DNA of 64,000 nucleotides from Callorhinus ursinus. Lineage: Eukaryota > Chordata > Mammalia > Carnivora > Otariidae. Location: NCBI RefSeq assembly GCF_003265705.1, contig NW_020313005.1:13403106-13467105 (forward strand). Direction: 5' to 3'. Position numbers and translations under genes: made by a program. This document shows positions 58,331 to 64,000 of the stretch, one piece after another. The notes beneath the pieces are model-generated. The model was not told the DNA's origin. It saw nothing but the letters and a program-made list of their open reading frames with translations, and searched no databases. Within the stretch, counting starts at the first letter, position 1. Every line of letters begins with the position of its first letter.

Positions 58331-59439
58331 CCAAAGATGAGGGACTTCCAGGGAACATGGAGAACCCTAAACTCACCTCATCCCATGGATACAGTTAGAT
58401 AACAATCACATCAGTACAAATAACCCAGAAAATGACCTGAAGACTGAGAGAGTAAACTCCACAACTAAACGTAGAGAAGAGGCCACAGTGAAGAGGGTAG
58501 GAAGGGCAGAGAAGTGGTGGGGAGTTAAACCCCATGGGTCTGGCCCATGGAGGGAGTATGGATGTGGAGAGGGGTGAGAAACAGACTAGGGAGTCTGCAC
58601 TGAGATGAATCCCCATAGCATTTGGCTTTGAAAATCAGGGGAAGAATTTTGTGAGTTCTTAAGATCAACAGGACTTAAAGTCTGGAATTTTATTAATCAG
58701 CAGGTTAGGCTCTGGGAGAACTCAGAGGGTGAGAGAGAGCTGAGTCCCTGCCCTTAAAGACACAGCACAACAAACAGCCCTCAGAGATACAGCTTAGAAG
58801 TAGCTATTTGAAAAATGTCTGGGGCATATGGGAGGGAGAGTTACTTACTAATCTCAGAGTTCACTGAGGGACTTCTCCAGGAACAAAGGAGTTAGAAGGT
58901 GTCATCTCCTCCTCTTGCCCCCCCAGCATAATCACACAGCCACCTAATGGAGCCTGTGTGGGCACAGCATTCACTACTAACTTGCTTACACTGCACCCTG
59001 CCGCCTCCAGCTGGGCTTGCCTCAGTACAGGCACTGCAAGTCTCCTCCCCCAGAAGACAGGTGTAAACCTTGCCAACAGTGCATCTCCCGACCTCCTGCA
59101 GAGGAAATGTGCACCTTGTTAGAATTGCAACCCTAGCCACCGGTAAGCTTTGTGGCCTGGCCCTGGCATGCCCTGGTCTCTGCAGCAGCTGTGTGTCCAC
59201 AGTGGCAAAGGAATGGTGCATACACCTTGTGGCACTAGGCTCATGCCTTCATGCACGTTACAGAGTTGCCAAGGCCCACCAGTTCTGGGTGGCTGCAGTG
59301 CGTCCTCTGTGGAAGAAGACAAGCACAACCTTGTTAAAATTGCATGCCCCACCCACTACTTTCAAGAGCAAGAGACAGCTGACTTTCCTAACACACAGAA
59401 ACAGACACAAAGAGTTAGGCAAAATAAGAAGACAGAAGA

Positions 59440-59696
59440 ATATGTCCCAAAGGAAAGAACAGGACAAAGTCCTAGCAAGAGAGCTAATAAGGGACACAGA
59501 GATAAGTAATATGGCTGAAAGAGAATTTAAAGCAATGATCATCAGGATACTGACTGGACTTGAGAAAAGAGTGGAGGACATCAGTGAAACCCTTAACAAA
59601 ATGCAGAAGAACAAATCAGAGATTAAGAATACAAAAATGGAAATTAAAAATACACTAGATGGAGTAAGTAGAAGGTTAGATGAAGCAGAGGAATGA
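59440..59696 (+). pseudogene. L1 ORF1 remnant, coiled-coil part
   Basis: The frame includes MSQRKEQDKVLARELIRDTE and MIIRILTGLEKRVEDISETL, then NKMQKNKSEIKNTKMEIKNT: a heptad-rich stretch like the coiled coil of L1 ORF1p, the RNA-binding trimer subunit. The frame stops at 59694-59696 (TGA), long before the RNA-binding domain would end. The upstream half of the same open frame (from 59070) is 5' UTR, not ORF1. Confidence 0.75.
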
Positions 59697-60691
59697 ACTA
59701 GTAAGAGAAAAAAGAATTATGCAAAGCAAGCATAGATTTAGGGAACTCAGTGATTCCATCGAGCACAATAACATTCACATTATAGGGATACTAGAAGGAG
59801 AAAAGAGGGAAAAGGGGGCTGAAAATCTATGTGAAAAAAAATGGTAGCTGAAAACTTCTGAAATCTGGGGAAGGAAACAGATATCCAGATCCAGGAGGCA
59901 CGAGATTCCCCAACAACATCAACCCAATGAGGTCCACACCAAGAAACATAGTAATTAAACTGAAAAAGTAATGATTAAAAAAAAATTAAAAGCAGCAATA
60001 CAAAAGAAGACAGTTATATACAAGGGAAAGTCCCTAAGGCTATCAGTGGATATTTCAACATAAATTTTGCAGGCCAGAAAGGACTGGCATAATATATTCA
60101 AAGTGCTGACAAGGAAAACTGCAGCCAAGGATACTATATCCAGCAAAGCTATTATTCGGAATAAAAGTAAAGAATTCCTCAGACAAAACAAACATAAAAA
60201 ACAAAACAAAACAAAAAACCCAAAAGAAAACAAAAAACAAAAAAATAAAATCCTAAAGAAGTTCAGGACCACTAACCCCACCCAACAAGAAATAGTAAAG
60301 GGGTCTCTGAGTGGAAAGGAAAGACCATAAATGGGAGTATGGAAAGTAGGAAACACAAAAGCAGTAAAAATAAATATATCTGTAAAAATCAGTCAAGGTT
60401 TCATAAAATAAAAGGAAGTAAAATATGACACTACATACCTAAAATGTAGAGGGTGGAGAGTAAAGAATGGGTTCAAACTTAAGTGACCATTGACTTCATA
60501 TAGATTGCATTTGCAGAAGATGTTATATACAAACCTATTACAAACCTATGGTAATCACAATTCAATAAAGAGTAATAGATTTGCAAAGAATAAAGAGAAA
60601 AGAATCCAAGTATAACACTAAAGAAAGCCAGCAAACTGAAAGAAAAGGATCAGAGGAAAACTACAAAAATTACCACAAAACAAGTAACAAT

Positions 60692-61381
60692 ATGGCAATA
60701 AATAAATATCTATCAATAATTACTTGGAATGTAAATGGACTAAGTGCTCCAATCAAAAGACATGGGTGTGGGGATGGATTAAAAAACAAAAGTCATCTCT
60801 ATGCTGTCTAGAAGAGAGTCATTTCAGAACTAAAGAAACCTGCAGAATGAAAGTGAGGGGATAGAAAAACAACTATAATGCAAATGGATGTTAAAAGAAA
60901 ACTAAGGTAGCAATAGTTATATTGGACAAAACAGACTTTAAATAATGACTGTAACAAGAAACAAAGAAAGACACTATATACTAATAAAGGGACAATCCAT
61001 CAAAAAGATGTTACAGTTGTAAATATTTATATGCCCAACATGGGAGTACTCATATACATAAAATATTTAATAATGAACCTAAAGGAACTAATTGATAATA
61101 CAATAACAGTAGGGGACATTAACACCCCACTTACATCAATGGTCAGATCATCCAAACAGAAAACAAATAAGGAAACAATGGCTTTGAATGATACACTGGA
61201 TCAGATGGATCTAACAGGTATATTCAGAACATTCTATCCTAAAACAGCAGAATACACATTCTTTTCAAGTGCACATGGAACATTCTCCAGACCAGATCAC
61301 ATACTAGGCCACAAACAAGTCTTAACAAATTCAAAAAGATCAAAGTTATACCATGCATCTTTTCTGACCACAACACTATGA
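60692..61381 (+). pseudogene. L1 ORF2 remnant, endonuclease part
   Basis: It begins MAINKYLSIITWNVNGLSAP, the typical start of L1 ORF2p, with the Asn of the endonuclease active site (NVNG). It is frameshifted soon after. A later open piece (61031-61381) carries NTITVGDINTPLT, the GD-x-N endonuclease motif, and SRPDHILGHK with the catalytic Asp-His pair of the domain. Stops and frameshifts separate the pieces. Confidence 0.85.
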
Positions 61382-61449
61382 AACTGAAACCAATCACAAG
61401 AAAAATGTGGAAAGAGCACAAATACATGGAGGTTAAATAACATGCCACT

Positions 61450-61832
61450 GTTGAATCACAGACCTGTACCTCTGAAACAATTAATACACTATATGTGAAA
61501 AAAAAAGAGAAGATAGTAGGAAGGGAAAAATGAAGGGGGGAAATTGGATGGGGAGACGAACCATGAGAGACTATGGACTCTGAGAAACAAACTGAGGGTT
61601 CTAGAGGGGAGGGGGTTGGGGCGATGGGTTAGCCTGGTGATGGGTATTAAAGAGGGCATGTACTGAAAGGAGCACTGGGTGTTATATGCAAACAATGAAT
61701 CATGGAATGCTACATCAAAAACTAATGATGTAATGTATGGTGATTAACATAACAATAAAAATTAAAAAAAACTAATGATGTATGGTGATTAACATAACAT
61801 AATAAAATTTAAAAAATGTAAAAAAAAATAAG
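61450..61832 (+). mobile_element. Nested younger L1 3' end inside ORF2 of the older L1
   Basis: TAACATGCCACT flanks it exactly (61438-61449 and 61833-61844). The insert holds CTGTACCTCTGAAACAATTA, GAACCATGAGAGACTATGGA, a G-rich tract at 61601-61628, CACTGGGTGTTATATGCAAA, and an A-rich tail. The last 45 bases of the L1 are repeated in tandem (61721-61765 and 61771-61810). Confidence 0.94.
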
Positions 61833-62185
61833 TAACATGCCACTAAACAACTAATGGATCACCCAAGAAATCAAAGAAGAAATTAAAAATTACATAGAAA
61901 CGAATAAGTGAAAACACAATAGTCCAAAATCTTTGGGATGCAGCAAAAGTGATTCTAACAGGGAAGTTTATAGCAATACGGGCCTACCTCAAGAATCAAG
62001 AAAAATTTCAAATAAAAAACCTTACAAATAAAGAACAAATAAACAACCTTACAAAAAGAACAAATAAAACCCAAACCAGCAGAAGGAGATAAATAATAAA
62101 AGCAAAAAGGGAAATCAAGAAAATAATACCATTTACAATTTCACCAAAAATAATAAGATGCTTAGGAATAAACTTAACCAAAGAG

Positions 62186-62386
62186 GTGAAAAACCTATAC
62201 TCTGAACACTATAAAACACTGATGAAAGAAATCGAAGATACAAAGAAATGGAAAGACATACCACGGCCTTGGATTGGAAGGACAAATTTTGTTAAAATGC
62301 CCACATTACTCAAAGCAATCTATACATTTAATGCATTCTTTATCAAAATACCAACAGAATTTTTTACAGAACTAGAACAATTGTAA
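62186..62386 (+). pseudogene. L1 ORF2 remnant downstream of the RT deletion
   Basis: The frame reads [20 protein letters not shown] and [20 protein letters not shown], then [16 protein letters not shown], the part of ORF2p past the reverse-transcriptase catalytic core. The join at about 62100-62110 (AAGCAAAAAGGGAAATCAAG) connects sequence from early ORF2 to this late segment, so the core with its catalytic aspartates is absent. Confidence 0.8.
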
Positions 62387-63030
62387 AATTGTATGGAACC
62401 ACAAAAGACTCCAAATAGCCAAAACAGTAAAAAAAAAAAAAAAAAAAAAAAAGTAAAGCTGGAGGCATCACAGTTCCAGATTTCAAGTTATATCAAAAGC
62501 AATAGTAATCAAAACAATATGGTTCTGGCACAAAAATAGACACATAGATCAATGGTAGAGAATAGAAAATCAGAAATAAGCCCACAATTATGTGGTCAAT
62601 TAATCTTCAACAAAGCAGGAAAGAATATTCAATGGGAAAAAGATACTCTCTTCAACAAATGGTGTTGGAAAACTGGACAGCCACATGCAAAAGAATGAAA
62701 CTGGACCACTTTCTTACACTGTACACAAAAATAAATTCAAAATGGATTAAAGACCTAAATGTGAGACCTGAAACCATAAAAATCCTAGAAGAGAGGATAG
62801 GCAGTAATTTCTCTGATATCAGCCGTACGTAACATCTTTCTAGATATGTCATCTGAGGTATGGGAACCAAAAGCAAAAACAAACTATTGGGACTACCTCA
62901 AAATAAAAAGTTTCTGCACAGCAAAGGAAACAACTAACAAAGCTAAAAGACAACCTATGGAATGGAAGAAGATATTTGTAAATGCTCAATATCAATTAGG
63001 GAAATGCAAATAAAAAAAAAACTACAATGA

Positions 63031-63286
63031 ATTCGTGTTTTTGTATTCTTTGGGTAAATACCTAGTAGTGTAATTGCTGGATCGTAAGGTAGTTCTATTC
63101 TTAACTTTTTGAGGAACCTCCATACTGCTTTCCAGACTATGCACCCATTTGCATTCCCACCAACACCAGTTTGCATTCCCACCAACCATACACCAGTTTG
63201 CAGGAGGGTTTCCCTTTCTCCACATTCTCCCTAACACCTGTTGTTTCTTGTATTGTTGATTTTAGCCATTCTGACGGGTGTGAGGT
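63031..63286 (-). repeat. In-place inverted segment of the L1 ORF2 3' region
   Basis: Sequence on both sides reads L1 ORF2 forward (ending ACTACAATGA at about 63030 and resuming TTTATAGCAGCATTATCTAC at 63287), while 63031-63286 reads the missing intermediate L1 text in reverse. Inside it TTTGCATTCCCACCAACACC is part of a short tandem duplication (63149-63200). Confidence 0.9.
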
Positions 63287-63786
63287 GTTTATAGCAGCAT
63301 TATCTACAATAGTCAAACTGTGGAAACAGACTAAGTATCCATCGACTAATGAATGGATAAAGAAGAGATGGTATACTATGGAATATTATTCAGCCATAAA
63401 AAAGGTCAAAATCTTGCCATTTGCAGCAATGTGAGTGGAGCTAGAGAGTATTATGCTAAGAGAAATAGGTCAGTCATAGAAAGACAAATACAATATGATT
63501 TCACTCATATGTGGAATTTAAGAAATAAAACAAAGGAGCATAGGTGAAAAAAGAGAGAGGCAAACCAAGAAACATACTTTTAACTAAGGAAAACAAAATG
63601 ACATTAGAAGAAGGGAGGCAGGTGGGAGGATGAGTTAAATAAGTGATGGGGATTAAAGAGTACAATTATCATGATGAGCAGTGAGTGATAGATAATGTTA
63701 AATCACTATATTATGCACCTGAACTAATGTAACACTCTCTGTTAACTATACTGGCATTAAAACAAAAACTTTAAAAAAATTAAAAA

Positions 63787-64000
63787 GATGATTCATCTTG
63801 AGGAAGTTTAAACAGGCAGCACATTTACTAAGTTTCTTCATTTCTCTCAATACGTATTCCAGGAAAAATAATTTAATTAGAAAAATGTGACAAACTTATT
63901 TTTGCAAGAGCAATGGTGCAAAATATGTATTTATTGAAATATATATATATTTTTTGGCATCTGACCTGTTTCCTGGTCAGTTGGAAGCAGCCAATTTGCT
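63787..64000. other. Unique flank at the right edge, nothing recognised
   Basis: AT-rich sequence after the L1 end with a short TA run at 63941-63950. No gene signal. Confidence 0.5.

Larger units (their letters stand above)
58341..63786 (+). mobile_element. Near-full-length, inactive L1 with nested L1, deletion and internal inversion
   Basis: A G/C-richer 5' UTR (58341 to about 59400) leads to an ORF1 remnant, ORF2 start at about 60692, ORF2 endonuclease to 61440, a nested L1 (61450-61832), further ORF2, a large deletion near 62100, the ORF2 C terminus with an inverted segment (63031-63286), and a 3' UTR ending at about 63786. A possible short duplication AAAGATGA flanks it (58333 and about 63784). 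Frames are broken in many places, so it cannot move by itself. Confidence 0.9.

Noticed and set aside
59070..59696. 208-codon frame that looked like a novel protein
   Set aside because: The first two thirds are L1 5' UTR and the end is the L1 ORF1 coiled coil.
32626..64000. Exons of PGR, the next gene expected from human gene order
   Set aside because: No open segment with splice sites resembling a nuclear receptor was seen on the - strand; the gene probably lies beyond the right edge.

Overview
This is mammalian genomic DNA: AT-rich, intron-containing and dense in interspersed repeats. The diagnostic repeats are tRNA-Lys-derived carnivore SINEs (SINEC; eleven copies recognised, starting GGCGCCTGGGTGGCTCAG or its complement) and carnivore-type L1 3' ends. 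The order is therefore Carnivora. The GC-rich, CpG-retaining SINE at 39566-39769 looks like arctoid (bear, seal or mustelid) SINEC1 copies rather than dog SINEC_Cf, but the species is an inference.

The left 27.3 kb holds the 3' half of one protein-coding gene on the + strand. Eleven coding exons join in frame into a 465-residue C-terminal piece. It contains most of a RhoGAP domain with the arginine finger (GLYR), a long Ser/Pro-rich linker and a C-terminal SH3 domain ending in a stop codon at 27296-27298. The sequence matches ARHGAP42 (GRAF3), a BAR-PH-RhoGAP-SH3 RhoA GTPase-activating protein. The BAR and PH exons lie left of the window. Every exon has an AG acceptor and a GT donor, phases agree and no disabling change is seen. 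A long 3' UTR is likely, running perhaps to a polyadenylation signal at 32597-32602, and it contains an ancient hAT transposon.

From about 32.6 kb to the end I see no gene, only gene-poor DNA and repeats. These are an ancient L1M 3' end (33.3-34.1 kb), an old L1 ORF2 remnant (40.0-41.5 kb), MaLR-type LTRs (42.9-43.9 kb), MIRs, SINEs, an AT-rich minisatellite (47.5-47.9 kb), and two L1 insertions with textbook 5' inversions (46.5 kb and 52.2-53.1 kb). The last 5.4 kb (58.3-63.8 kb) is a near-full-length but dead L1. It has ORF1 and ORF2 remnants, a large deletion of the reverse-transcriptase core, a nested younger L1 with its target-site duplication, and a 255-bp segment inverted in place. In human the next gene beyond ARHGAP42 on this side is PGR; no PGR exon is visible here.

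I found no undescribed multi-gene system. The most informative signals are retrotransposition and rearrangement scars: a head-to-head L1 inverted repeat inside an intron, two twin-priming events, a nested L1, an in-situ micro-inversion, and a 64-bp micro-L1 with a 16-bp duplication.
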